Positions 6,744 to 14,067 of a stretch of DNA of 19,852 nucleotides are shown here, in pieces (position 1 is the stretch's first letter; each line of letters begins with the position of its first letter). The position numbers and the translations under genes were made by a program. Under the pieces are notes generated by a model, which saw only the letters and a list, made by a program, of their open reading frames with translations, did no database searches and had not been told where the DNA came from. Source of the DNA: JAZDLM01 sp043801895 (GTDB lineage: Bacteria; Patescibacteriota; Kazan-3B-28); the NCBI GenBank assembly GCA_043801895.1, contig JAZDLM010000029.1, positions 1 to 19,852 of the forward strand, read 5' to 3'.

Positions 6744-7597
6744 TTATTTACAAAAGCTTTTATGCGCTGTTTGAGTTCTGGCACATCGGAGGCGTATTCG
6801 AGGATGGCATCAAGGTAACTGATCGGGTCGCCGGTAGTGAGCCACTTACCGCCACGCACTTCGCGAGTGGCGATGGGACAGGTTTTAGCTAGTAATTTGA
6901 TGGCATCCGCGATCCAGTACTCGTTATTCTTACCCCGCTGGAGATGATCTAGGGCTAAGAAAATCTCTGGCGTGAACAGATAGCGGCCAAATACAGCTAG
7001 GCGAGAAGGAGCTGAAGCGGGGCGGGGCTTTTCTACCAAATCTTCCACTAGCGAGGTGCCACTCTTTAATTTTACTATGCCGTACCTAGAAACCTCCCCT
7101 TTTTTTACTTCTTGGACACCGATCACGCTGCAGCCATGTTCGTGGTAAGCCTCAATTAACTGTCTGGTAAACGGGATTTTGGATTTCACCAGGTCGTCGC
7201 CAAAAACATAAATGAAAGGCTCGTTGCCGATTAACTCGCGGGCAGTGATCGCCGGCAGAGCATTGCCGTAGCCCTCGATCTGCCTGACATAGACGAATTT
7301 GGCTAGAGTGCTGATCTTTTTAATTGTCTGCACCAGCGCTTTTTTGCCCTGGGCAAGTAGTTGATGTTCGAGTTCAAACGAAGGGTCGAAGTGGTCCTCC
7401 ACAGACTTCTTTTGCCAGTTGGTTACCAGAATAATCTCTTCAATACCCGATTGGCTCAACTCCTCAACGATGTATTGGACGATCGGTTTGTCGAGGATAG
7501 GCAACATTTCCTTGGGGATGGTTTTGGTAATTGGTAAAAACCGGGTTCCGAACCCGGCGACGGCGATGACAGCCTTGCGGACTTTGGGTAAACTCAT
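6740..7597 (-). CDS. galU: UTP--glucose-1-phosphate uridylyltransferase
   Basis: A 285-aa enzyme of normal GalU length that makes UDP-glucose from UTP and glucose-1-phosphate in the cytoplasm. The nucleotide-binding loop AGFGTRFLPITK is at residues 14-25, followed by IPKEMLPILDKPIVQYIVEE, a segment specific to bacterial GalU. Other family marks are the sugar-binding region FIYVFGDDLV with its metal-binding Asp, GIVKLKSGTSLVEDLVEKP, and FGRYLFTPEIF. The gene overlaps hsp20 by 4 nt upstream and the solute-binding protein by 4 nt downstream, both as ATGA, so all three are translated as a coupled set. The product likely feeds the surface glycosyltransferases. It may also use other hexose-1-phosphates, which the sequence cannot exclude. 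Confidence 0.93.
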   Translation of the reverse strand: MSLPKVRKAVIAVAGFGTRFLPITKTIPKEMLPILDKPIVQYIVEELSQSGIEEIILVTNWQKKSVEDHFDPSFELEHQLLAQGKKALVQTIKKISTLAKFVYVRQIEGYGNALPAITARELIGNEPFIYVFGDDLVKSKIPFTRQLIEAYHEHGCSVIGVQEVKKGEVSRYGIVKLKSGTSLVEDLVEKPRPASAPSRLAVFGRYLFTPEIFLALDHLQRGKNNEYWIADAIKLLAKTCPIATREVRGGKWLTTGDPISYLDAILEYASDVPELKQRIKAFVNK

Positions 7598-8043
7598 TCT
7601 TCGATTCGAATAACCTGGGTATGCGACTTGGCCACGATCGGCATGACAACCGTAAGGATCCCGTCGTGCAACGAGGCGCGAGTGCGATTGGGGTCAACGG
7701 GCTTGGGCAAACTAATAGTCCGGCTTAACGCTCCCCAGTGGCATTCTTGGACATAGGGATACTCCTCGCGCTCGGCTTCTTCAGTGGTGCTATTTTTGTG
7801 GATAGTCAACTGGTTGCCACTGACGGTAATAGTGATATCGTGAATTCCGGCTCCGACGATCGGGGCGCGAACGATGAGTTGATTGCCGGCTCGGATCAGG
7901 TCGAGTGGCAACTCGAGCGCGGCTTCGGCGTCGATGGCCTCATCGGCGGCCTCCACTCGCACATTATCCTCCTCGCGAAAGACGATCGGCTGGTCCGAGG
8001 TGCCGGAATGATCTTGGGCAAACATAGTATGGTGGAGCAACAT
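7594..8043 (-). CDS. Small heat-shock protein, Hsp20/alpha-crystallin family
   Basis: An ATP-independent holdase-type chaperone of about 149 aa. The alpha-crystallin domain runs from ELPLDLIRAGNQLIVRAPI, through ITITVSGNQLTIHKN and WGALSRTISLP, to the hallmark DGILTVVMP near the end. A short tail, VIRIEE, contains the C-terminal I-x-I motif used in oligomer assembly. The frame is open further upstream to 8364, but that would overlap the divergent gene and cross both promoters. The first ATG after the minus-strand TATAAT (8065-8070) is at 8043, and an alternative in-frame ATG is at 8025. No Shine-Dalgarno site is seen at either. It is the first gene of the hsp20-galU-solute-binding-pilin operon, joined to galU by an ATGA overlap, so the operon may respond to stress. 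Confidence 0.88.
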   Translation of the reverse strand: MLLHHTMFAQDHSGTSDQPIVFREEDNVRVEAADEAIDAEAALELPLDLIRAGNQLIVRAPIVGAGIHDITITVSGNQLTIHKNSTTEEAEREEYPYVQECHWGALSRTISLPKPVDPNRTRASLHDGILTVVMPIVAKSHTQVIRIEE

Positions 8044-8064
8044 AAGGGAAAAGGATACGAATCT

Positions 8065-8070
8065 ATTATA
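8065..8070 (-). promoter_or_regulatory. -10 element TATAAT of the hsp20-galU operon
   Basis: A perfect TATAAT on the minus strand ends 21 nt before the ATG at 8043. Transcription would start near 8058, leaving a short leader of about 15 nt. It is divergent from the promoter at 8116-8124, about 50 bp away. A G7 run lies at its -35 side. No CIRCE-type inverted repeat was seen. Confidence 0.55.
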
Positions 8071-8115
8071 AAGGAGGGGGGCGGGTAAGTCCCAACTGAG
8101 ATTTCGGGGCATGAT

Positions 8116-8124
8116 TGGTATAAT
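8116..8124 (+). promoter_or_regulatory. Extended -10 promoter TGG-TATAAT of the SpoIID-like gene
   Basis: TGG followed by TATAAT ends 10 nt before the ATG at 8135. It lies inside the longer open frame that begins at 8111, so that earlier ATG cannot be the start. The predicted mRNA has at most a few bases of leader. Confidence 0.6.
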
Positions 8125-8134
8125 GGTTGTGCTT

Positions 8135-10465
8135 ATGAAAACACGGAGGTTGTTTAGTTTGGCTATAGCAGTAGTTATGGCGGGGATTACCCTGCCGGTT
8201 TGGCCAGTTGCAGCCGCCCCCGTAGCTTTAGCCGCCGAAGTAGTGTCAGTCACTCCAGCTCCAACTGTTAAGTCGGGGTCAGCGGTGAATTTGATGGTCT
8301 CGTTGAAGAATATCGGGACCGAGATTTGGGTAAACTCAGGCGACAACCCAGTGCGATTGGGCACAGTCGGGCCACGCGATCGGGTGGGCCGGCTCTACCA
8401 CTCTAGTTGGGTTACGCCCAATCGCCCGGCCACTATGAAAGAGGCGGCAGTTGCCTCTGGGGAGGTAGCCAATTTTGAATTTACGGCTACTGCTGCTGGG
8501 AATGGAGGCGAGATAATCGAAACTCTCGGGCTAGTGAAAGAGGGGCTGGCGTGGTTCGACAAATTTGCGGTGTCGGTAAAGCTCAATGTTCAGCCAGCAA
8601 TTTACAAAGCTCAGCTGACCCAAGTATCTCCTATCGCTCTTACTCTGAAGGCTCGGGAAACTGCCACGATTACGGCTACCGTCAAGAACTTGGGAGATGT
8701 GGAATGGTCTAACCAGAGTGCAGCGGCAGTAAAGATCGGAACAGCCGGGCCGCGTGATCGGGCGAGCAAGTTTTATCACAGTAGCTGGCTCAGTGCGAAT
8801 CGGGTATCTGCGGCGACTGGCCCAGTGGCACCCAATACCGACGGGGCATTTACCTTCGCGATTCAGGCTCCGACAACAACGGGTCATTACCGTGAGACTT
8901 TTGATGTTGTAGCCGAGAGTATTGCCTGGCTAGGCATACCGTTTATTTTAGAAGTTGATGTGGTGCCAGCAGTTTGGAGCGCAAGCTTAGTGGGGCGATC
9001 TGAGGTGAATGTGGCGTTGGCGCCAGATGATACTGTTACGGTTTGGGTGGACTACAAAAATACGGGTAATATGGATTGGAATGCTACTGGCGACAATCCG
9101 CTTAGGCTAGGGACGGCCGGCCCGTTGGATCGACAGAGCCAATTTGCTGATCCGACCTGGGTGCAGTCGAATCGGGCGGCAACGGTTACACCGCCAGTAG
9201 TAAAATCGGGCGAGGTTGGCAGGTTTTCGTTTACTCTAAAAGCTCCTGACGAGATCGGCGATTTTACCGAAAAGTTTAGATTGGTAGCCGAAAGAATTAC
9301 TTGGCTGACCGACGATAAGCTCAGCTGGAATATCGCGGTTGAGGAAGAATTGGTGCTAGCCAGCCCGATTCGGGTGGGGATCACTTCCACTACCGACATG
9401 ATCAATGTGCAAGGAGCGGGCTTTGTGGTGCGCCGCGGTTCTGATAAAGGTTTAGTGCAAAGATTCAAAGGTGAAGGGGTGGGTATTACGGCGATATCCG
9501 GCGGGTATCAATTAAGCACCGGGCAAGCCGTGCAAGACTATCTGCGTATTGTGCCGCTCAATAATAGTGTGATCACAGTGCAGACAGGCGGTATTGGCGG
9601 CTACAATACTTTTCGGGGAATTGTGGAAATTCGCCGCTCGAATTTGTCAGGCAATGTTTGGGTGGTGAATATTTTGGAACTGGAAGATTATATGAAAGGC
9701 GTGGCGGAGGTGCCCGATGGTTGGCCGGCGGAGGCTCAAAAGGCGCAGATGGTAGCGGCTCGCACCTTTGCCGTAAACCGTCGCAACGCGCCTCAGGCTG
9801 ACATTTTTGATCTATATGATGACACCCGCGACCAAGTTTACTATGGATATAATTATGAAATCCAAAAGCCGGCGCTAACTACTGCTGCTGTGGCCACTCG
9901 CGGGACGATCATCACTTACGGTGGGCAACCAATTAAGGCTTACTTTTTCTCGGATAGCGGCGGAGCGACGGAAAATGTTGAGAATGTTTGGGGGAAAGGA
10001 AATCCGGCTCAAGCTATCCCGTATCTGAAAGGCGTACCCGATCCGTACGCTAAGCCGATCGATTGGTCAGCTACCCTTACGCAGGATTATCTCCAGAATC
10101 GATTCGATGAAACGCTCGGGATTGCGGCTAACAGTGGGGAGATCATTGATCGGATCGATGTAGCCGAGCGATTCTCGTCTGGTCGCGCTAAGACGGTCGT
10201 GTTTACTCTGCGGAGCGGCCGCACAGTATCAGTGCCATTTTACACTTTCGACTACTTGACCAATAATGCCGAGGTCAAAAGTATGAACTTTACCGTGCAG
10301 ACCGTGGGGTACGCGGATAAACCAGACTTCCAGTTTGTTGGGAAGGGGTGGGGTCATGGCGTCGGTCTAGCGCAGTGGGGTGCTCGCAACATGGCCGATC
10401 AAGGGAAATCGTTTTCTGATATTCTGCGCTATTACTACACTGGTGTTCAAATCGCGAATATTTAG
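8135..10465 (+). CDS. Exported SpoIID/LytB-domain protein with three NBR1-type Ig-like repeats
   Basis: A 776-aa exported protein that probably cuts or remodels peptidoglycan. The signal peptide is MKTRRLFSLAIAVVMAG with cleavage after about VALAA. Three tandem Ig-like units of about 110 residues follow (about 36-390). Each has V-x-L-K-N-x-G-x-x-x-W, then RLGTxGPxDR and a W-x-x-x-NR: compare GDNPVRLGTVGPRDR, AAAVKIGTAGPRDR and GDNPLRLGTAGPLDR. They resemble the NBR1 central domain type and likely bind wall or surface partners. The SpoIID domain fills about 395-776: LELEDYMKGVAEVPDGWP with the presumed catalytic Glu near 525, AQKAQMVAARTFAV, YFFSDSGGATENVENVWG, and the closing GWGHGVGLAQWGARNMA. 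Known SpoIID enzymes are lytic transglycosylases acting on stripped glycan strands. The start at 8135 is set by the promoter at 8116-8124. It overlaps comF at its 3' end. Confidence 0.92.
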   Translation: MKTRRLFSLAIAVVMAGITLPVWPVAAAPVALAAEVVSVTPAPTVKSGSAVNLMVSLKNIGTEIWVNSGDNPVRLGTVGPRDRVGRLYHSSWVTPNRPATMKEAAVASGEVANFEFTATAAGNGGEIIETLGLVKEGLAWFDKFAVSVKLNVQPAIYKAQLTQVSPIALTLKARETATITATVKNLGDVEWSNQSAAAVKIGTAGPRDRASKFYHSSWLSANRVSAATGPVAPNTDGAFTFAIQAPTTTGHYRETFDVVAESIAWLGIPFILEVDVVPAVWSASLVGRSEVNVALAPDDTVTVWVDYKNTGNMDWNATGDNPLRLGTAGPLDRQSQFADPTWVQSNRAATVTPPVVKSGEVGRFSFTLKAPDEIGDFTEKFRLVAERITWLTDDKLSWNIAVEEELVLASPIRVGITSTTDMINVQGAGFVVRRGSDKGLVQRFKGEGVGITAISGGYQLSTGQAVQDYLRIVPLNNSVITVQTGGIGGYNTFRGIVEIRRSNLSGNVWVVNILELEDYMKGVAEVPDGWPAEAQKAQMVAARTFAVNRRNAPQADIFDLYDDTRDQVYYGYNYEIQKPALTTAAVATRGTIITYGGQPIKAYFFSDSGGATENVENVWGKGNPAQAIPYLKGVPDPYAKPIDWSATLTQDYLQNRFDETLGIAANSGEIIDRIDVAERFSSGRAKTVVFTLRSGRTVSVPFYTFDYLTNNAEVKSMNFTVQTVGYADKPDFQFVGKGWGHGVGLAQWGARNMADQGKSFSDILRYYYTGVQIANI

Positions 10466-11132
10466 CGAGGTCGTTAATTTTGTAAAAGAGGGGATCGCGC
10501 CATCCCGCTGCGCGGGCTGTGGCGTAGTTGGGAGTTGGTTGTGCGAATCATGCGCCGGAGAAATTCTCTGGCTCAGACAACAGAATTGCTACCGGTGCGG
10601 ACGCTTAACCGACGGTGGGCGCACTTGTGATAATTGTCGGCGACGCGGTGCTCTGACTGGAGTGGTGGTAGCGGCTCATTTTGAGATGGGCCCGGTGCGC
10701 GAGTTAGTCCACCAATTTAAGTACAACGGTGCTATCGAGCTGGCGCCAATTTTGGGCGAGATGTTGGCTTTGGCCGCGCGGGATAATAATTTGTCGGGCG
10801 CAGTAGTTCCCGTTCCACTACATCGTAAGCGACAACGAGATCGGGGATTCAATCAGGCAGAGTTGCTGGCTAAGCATGTGGCAGGGCATCTAGGCTTACC
10901 GTACTGCAATATTCTGAGGCGAGTTAAACCAACTATCACCCAGACTGAACTCAGCCGGCCCGATCGGATGCTTAATGTATCTAACGCATTTATTTGTGCC
11001 GGCTCGGCGCCCAAGGAAATTATTTTAATTGATGATGTAATGACTACCGGAGCGACTTTACAGGAGTGTGCCAAAGTTTTGCGAGGGGCGGGGGTCAAGA
11101 AAGTTCAGGGGTTAGTAGTGGCCAGAGGTTAG
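10443..11132 (+). CDS. comF: ComF-family phosphoribosyltransferase-like protein
   Basis: About 229 aa, with an N-terminal zinc-binding region and a type I phosphoribosyltransferase fold. The Cys pairs are RCAGCG, CESC, CYRCG and CDNC. The PRTase part has VPVPLHRKRQRDRGFNQAELLA, then the PRPP-binding loop IILIDDVMTTGATL near the end. ComF proteins are needed for DNA uptake in competent bacteria, probably at the inner side of the membrane. CPR bacteria commonly keep com genes, consistent with scavenging nucleotides from DNA. The open frame reaches back to 10380, deep inside the SpoIID gene. GTG at 10443 gives MFKSRIFSEVVNFVKEG before the first zinc motif, the usual family length, and only a 23-nt overlap. 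The exact start is uncertain. It is likely co-transcribed with the SpoIID gene. Confidence 0.88.
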   Translation: MFKSRIFSEVVNFVKEGIAPSRCAGCGVVGSWLCESCAGEILWLRQQNCYRCGRLTDGGRTCDNCRRRGALTGVVVAAHFEMGPVRELVHQFKYNGAIELAPILGEMLALAARDNNLSGAVVPVPLHRKRQRDRGFNQAELLAKHVAGHLGLPYCNILRRVKPTITQTELSRPDRMLNVSNAFICAGSAPKEIILIDDVMTTGATLQECAKVLRGAGVKKVQGLVVARG

Positions 11133-11203
11133 GTTGACAGTTCCTTGCCTGGGGTGTTTGCTGGGTTGGTTGATATGCAACTTGGCCGCTCGGAGGGTAT
11201 GAC

Positions 11204-11554
11204 ATGGATGACCGCAAATTGTTAGCGGTAGCTAGCGCTCTTGAGGAGGATCTACTTCGCTTGGGCTATAGGTCGGTGCGGGCCGATCACACCAAGAAGC
11301 GCTTGAGTCGTGAGACATTATTTAATCACGCCTGTTGGCTGGTAGCTAACATCCCGATAATTCTGGCTGATGAGGCGGAGGAGCCTGATCCTACCAAGCG
11401 GAAGGAGAAGGCGATGCGGTGGCTTGGGTTCGTCCAGGGAGTGCTAGTGGCTCTCGGCTACTGTTCTATCGCCGATATGAAACGGTACAACAAGCCGGAC
11501 GACGAGCCCGAAGAACCACCCTACCAACCTGATGCGCAGACAGGGGCCTCCTAG
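11204..11554 (+). CDS. Small conserved-type soluble protein of unknown function
   Basis: A 116-aa, mostly helical, cytoplasmic protein that I cannot name. It begins MDDRKLLAVASALEEDLLRLG, continues with LFNHACWLVANIPIIL, and has the segment MRWLGFVQGVLVALGYCSIADMK before a Pro/Glu-rich tail (DDEPEEPPYQP). The block RWLGFVQGxLxALG followed by an acidic or charged tail recurs in small bacterial and phage-linked proteins, from memory only. A good Shine-Dalgarno site, GGAGGG at 11192-11197, lies 6 nt before the ATG, which is unusual in this window. Its stop codon sits inside the loop of the terminator at 11542-11560. Confidence 0.7.
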   Translation: MDDRKLLAVASALEEDLLRLGYRSVRADHTKKRLSRETLFNHACWLVANIPIILADEAEEPDPTKRKEKAMRWLGFVQGVLVALGYCSIADMKRYNKPDDEPEEPPYQPDAQTGAS

Positions 11555-11566
11555 GCCCCTTTTGTT
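11542..11566 (+). terminator. Intrinsic terminator overlapping a stop codon
   Basis: AGGGGCC (11542-11548) pairs with GGCCCCT (11554-11560), loop TCCTA, followed by TTTGTT. The stop codon TAG of the upstream gene (11552-11554) is in the loop and stem. The promoter of the next gene starts within the T tract. Confidence 0.85.
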
Positions 11567-11571
11567 ATACT
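11563..11571 (+). promoter_or_regulatory. Extended -10 promoter TGT-TATACT of the phosphohexomutase
   Basis: TGT followed by TATACT ends exactly 6 nt before the ATG at 11578, predicting a leaderless mRNA. The -35 region would be the terminator stem itself, so the extended -10 must do most of the work. Confidence 0.6.
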
Positions 11572-11577
11572 TTTTGC

Positions 11578-12975
11578 ATGATCGATAAAAGCATTTTTCG
11601 GGCCTACGATATTCGAGGGGTTTACCCGACCGAGCTAGACGAGGCGGGGGCGTATAAGATCGCTCGGGCAATTTTTGAGTATGCTAAACCAAAAAAAGTA
11701 GCGGTTGGGCGGGATTGTCGATTATCGGCTCCGGCGATTCATCGGGCGGTTTGCCAGGGATTTTTGGATGAAGGCTGCGAGGTGACGGATGTTGGGATAA
11801 TTGCAACCGACACGAAGTGTTTTGTGGCAGGAGCGATGGATTTTGATGTGGCGGTGAATGTGACGGCTTCGCATAATCCAAAAGAGTGGATTGGATTAAA
11901 AATTGATAAGCGGGGCGGCGAACCGGTGGGAGGAGCGGGGGAGATCGAGGAGATTGGGGCGATTGTGGAACAAATGGGATTACGGTGGCAACTGCCGAAG
12001 ATTGGTTTACGGGCAGTACACCAATTGAACGTCCTGCCAGACTGGGTTCGGCACGTGTTGTCGTTTGTGAAGGTGGGGGAAATTCGCCCGATGAAAATAG
12101 TGGTGGATGCTGGCAATGGTATCGCTGGCCCCATTGTAAGAGAGTTGTTTAAGAGTTTACCAATTGAGCTGGTTGAAATGTATTTTGAGCCAGATGGAAA
12201 CTTCCCTAACCATTTGCCGAGTCCGATTGAGCCTGAAAACACAGCTGATTTACGGAAGAGGGTGGTCGAGGAAAGGGCGGATTTAGGTATGGCATTCGAC
12301 GGTGATGCCGACCGAGTATATTTGGTTGACGATCAGGGGCAGTTGGTGACTGGGTCAGAAATGACAGCGATGATTATGGACGAGGTTCTAACCCAAGACC
12401 CGACTCGAATAGTGTTGTATAACGCGATTTGCGGTTGGAATGTGCGGGATGTGGTGGAGCGGCATAAGGCCAAAGCATTTCGGACAAGAGTTGGGCATGG
12501 ATTTATCAAAAAGGATATGCGGCGCTACGATGCCTATTTTGCCGGGGAGCATTCGGGGCATTATTTCTTTAAAGATAACTATTACTGTGACTCTGGGGTG
12601 ATTGCGGTAATGTTTGTTCTATCGCTGATGGCCAAGGAGGGGAAGAGCCTGGCTGGGCTACTTGAGCCGCATCGGAAATATTTCCAAATTCCGGAAACTA
12701 ATTTTAGAGTGAGGGATAAACAAATGATCATCGATGGGTTGGCAGAGCGGTTTGCTCATGAGGAGGTTGATTGGCTGGACGGGATAACCATTAAAACGCT
12801 AGAGTGGTGGGCAAATATCCGACCATCCCAAACGGATTCGATGTTGCGGCTTAACGTAGAAGCCAAAAGTCCGGAAATTCTCGAGCGTGTCGCTACTGAG
12901 TTAGCTGGCCAGATTCAACGGCTAAGCAGGCAAAGCGTTAAAGCGAGTTTTGACAGCGACAGGGCCAGGGTATAA
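11578..12975 (+). CDS. Phosphomannomutase/phosphoglucomutase
   Basis: A 465-aa alpha-D-phosphohexomutase of normal length that interconverts hexose-6-phosphate and hexose-1-phosphate in the cytoplasm. All four family motifs are present. The active serine, phosphorylated in the cycle, is in TASHNP (Ser98). The Mg-binding loop is DGDADR (241-246), the sugar-specificity loop is GEHSGHY (323-329), and the phosphate-binding loop is RPSQTDS (415-421). The last is slightly unusual: the common forms are RPSGTEP or RPSNTEP. GEHSGH is shared by enzymes acting on both glucose and mannose phosphates, so it may feed GalU with glucose-1-phosphate and also GDP-mannose synthesis. Its start lies 23 bp after the previous stop with terminator and promoter packed between, so it is its own unit. 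Confidence 0.93.
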   Translation: MIDKSIFRAYDIRGVYPTELDEAGAYKIARAIFEYAKPKKVAVGRDCRLSAPAIHRAVCQGFLDEGCEVTDVGIIATDTKCFVAGAMDFDVAVNVTASHNPKEWIGLKIDKRGGEPVGGAGEIEEIGAIVEQMGLRWQLPKIGLRAVHQLNVLPDWVRHVLSFVKVGEIRPMKIVVDAGNGIAGPIVRELFKSLPIELVEMYFEPDGNFPNHLPSPIEPENTADLRKRVVEERADLGMAFDGDADRVYLVDDQGQLVTGSEMTAMIMDEVLTQDPTRIVLYNAICGWNVRDVVERHKAKAFRTRVGHGFIKKDMRRYDAYFAGEHSGHYFFKDNYYCDSGVIAVMFVLSLMAKEGKSLAGLLEPHRKYFQIPETNFRVRDKQMIIDGLAERFAHEEVDWLDGITIKTLEWWANIRPSQTDSMLRLNVEAKSPEILERVATELAGQIQRLSRQSVKASFDSDRARV

Positions 12976-12977
12976 GC

Positions 12978-13005
12978 TGGCCTCGGTCATATGTGGCCAT
13001 TTTTA
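12978..13005 (+). terminator. Possible weak terminator after the phosphohexomutase
   Basis: TGGCC (12978-12982) can pair with GGCCA (12995-12999) across a 12-nt loop, followed by TTTTT. The stem is short, so confidence is modest. Confidence 0.4.
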
Positions 13006-13034
13006 ATGTAGCTTAACTATGAGAGATCGCAGCT

Positions 13035-13041
13035 AAGGAGG
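13035..13041 (+). promoter_or_regulatory. Strong Shine-Dalgarno site of prs (AAGGAGG)
   Basis: AAGGAGG lies 8 nt before the GTG at 13050 and decides that start. It is one of very few clear Shine-Dalgarno sites here and shows that the organism does use anti-SD pairing for some genes. Confidence 0.8.
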
Positions 13042-13049
13042 AACCCAGC

Positions 13050-14009
13050 GTGAACAATGAGTTGAGCGGTCTTCGGCTGATTCCCGGTAACTCTAACCCC
13101 AGGCTTTGGGACGAAATCGCGGCCAATCTGCATCTACCACTGACGCCAGTTGTGGTTAAGCGATTTGCCGACGGCGAGATCCAGGTCCAGATTGAGGAGA
13201 GTGTCCGGGACGACTACTGCGTCGTGTTGCAGTCAACTTGCGATCCGGTCAACGACCATCTGATGGAGCTTCTGCTTTTGATCGATGCGTTAAGACGGGC
13301 CAGCGCAGGCAGAATCGGAGTGGTTACACCCTACTACGGGTACGCTCGCCAAGACAAGAAGCTGCAACCTCGCGAGCCCATTAGCGCTCGAGTAGTTGCG
13401 GATCTGATCGAGCGGGTGGGCGCGCAGCGCTTTCTCGCGATGGACTTGCATAGCAATTCTATCCAGGGGTTCTTTAATATCCCGGTCGATCACCTCACAG
13501 CAGCGAACCTCTTGTGCGACCAGATCCGAGAGGACGGATGGGCGGCCCCCGACTGTGTGGTTGTCAGCCCGGATGTCGGTGGGGTGGAGCGGGCGAGCTA
13601 TGTTGCCAATGAGCTTCGCCTGCCGATCGCCATCATTGCGAAACGCCGCCCAGAGCCAAATGCCTGCGAGGTAGTGGAGGTAGTAGGCGATGTACGGGGC
13701 CGCCGAGCTGTCATGGTCGACGACATGGTTGATACGGCGGGGAGTACTACTCGAGGCGGGAACTACCTAGTCAAAGAGGGGGGTGCGACTGGCGTGCGAG
13801 TGTATGCTGCTCATGGGGTATTCGGCGGCAATGCGGCTGCCAACATCAACAAGAGCGTGATCGAGTTGGTGACAGTTACCAATACCATTCCACCCCGAGT
13901 CGGTATCGAGTCGAACAAGATCCGCTACATCAGTGCGGCCGACCTAATTGGTAGAGCGGTCTACCTAAACTTTACCGGGGGGTCGGTTTCCAGCCTGTTC
14001 CGCCGCTAA
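13050..14009 (+). CDS. prs: Ribose-phosphate pyrophosphokinase (PRPP synthase)
   Basis: A 319-aa cytoplasmic enzyme making PRPP from ribose-5-phosphate and ATP, the precursor for nucleotide salvage and synthesis. Family motifs in order are RFADGEIQVQIEESVR (38-53), TPYYGYARQDKK, MDLHSNSIQGFF (131-142), DVGGVERA, the catalytic flexible loop AKRRPEPN (197-204), and the PRPP-binding loop VMVDDMVDTAGSTT (221-234). The Phe-Asn following the first Phe is close to the FFNIPVDHLTA seen in class I enzymes. It starts with GTG behind a strong AAGGAGG. A clear terminator follows. Its codon use is somewhat richer in C-ending codons than the phosphomutase before it, consistent with high expression. PRPP would also be the ligand of ComF-type phosphoribosyltransferase folds. 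Confidence 0.95.
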   Translation: MNNELSGLRLIPGNSNPRLWDEIAANLHLPLTPVVVKRFADGEIQVQIEESVRDDYCVVLQSTCDPVNDHLMELLLLIDALRRASAGRIGVVTPYYGYARQDKKLQPREPISARVVADLIERVGAQRFLAMDLHSNSIQGFFNIPVDHLTAANLLCDQIREDGWAAPDCVVVSPDVGGVERASYVANELRLPIAIIAKRRPEPNACEVVEVVGDVRGRRAVMVDDMVDTAGSTTRGGNYLVKEGGATGVRVYAAHGVFGGNAAANINKSVIELVTVTNTIPPRVGIESNKIRYISAADLIGRAVYLNFTGGSVSSLFRR

Positions 14010-14029
14010 TTCTTATTACGGCAAGTCAG

Positions 14030-14059
14030 CCCTGTGTCCAGCCGGATGCAGGGTTTTTT
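14030..14059 (+). terminator. Intrinsic terminator after prs
   Basis: CCCTG (14030-14034) pairs with CAGGG (14049-14053). An inner TCC/GGA pairing narrows the loop, and T6 follows (14054-14059). It lies between the convergent genes prs and trpS. Confidence 0.85.
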
Positions 14060-14067
14060 CTATCTCG

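Noticed and set aside
8111..8134. Earlier ATG for the SpoIID-like gene at 8111
   Set aside because: The extended -10 (8116-8124) lies inside this stretch, and a clean signal peptide begins at ATG 8135.
8044..8364. Longer Hsp20 reading frame up to 8364 on the minus strand
   Set aside because: It would cross both divergent promoters and run through the SpoIID gene; the extra residues match no Hsp20 N-terminus.
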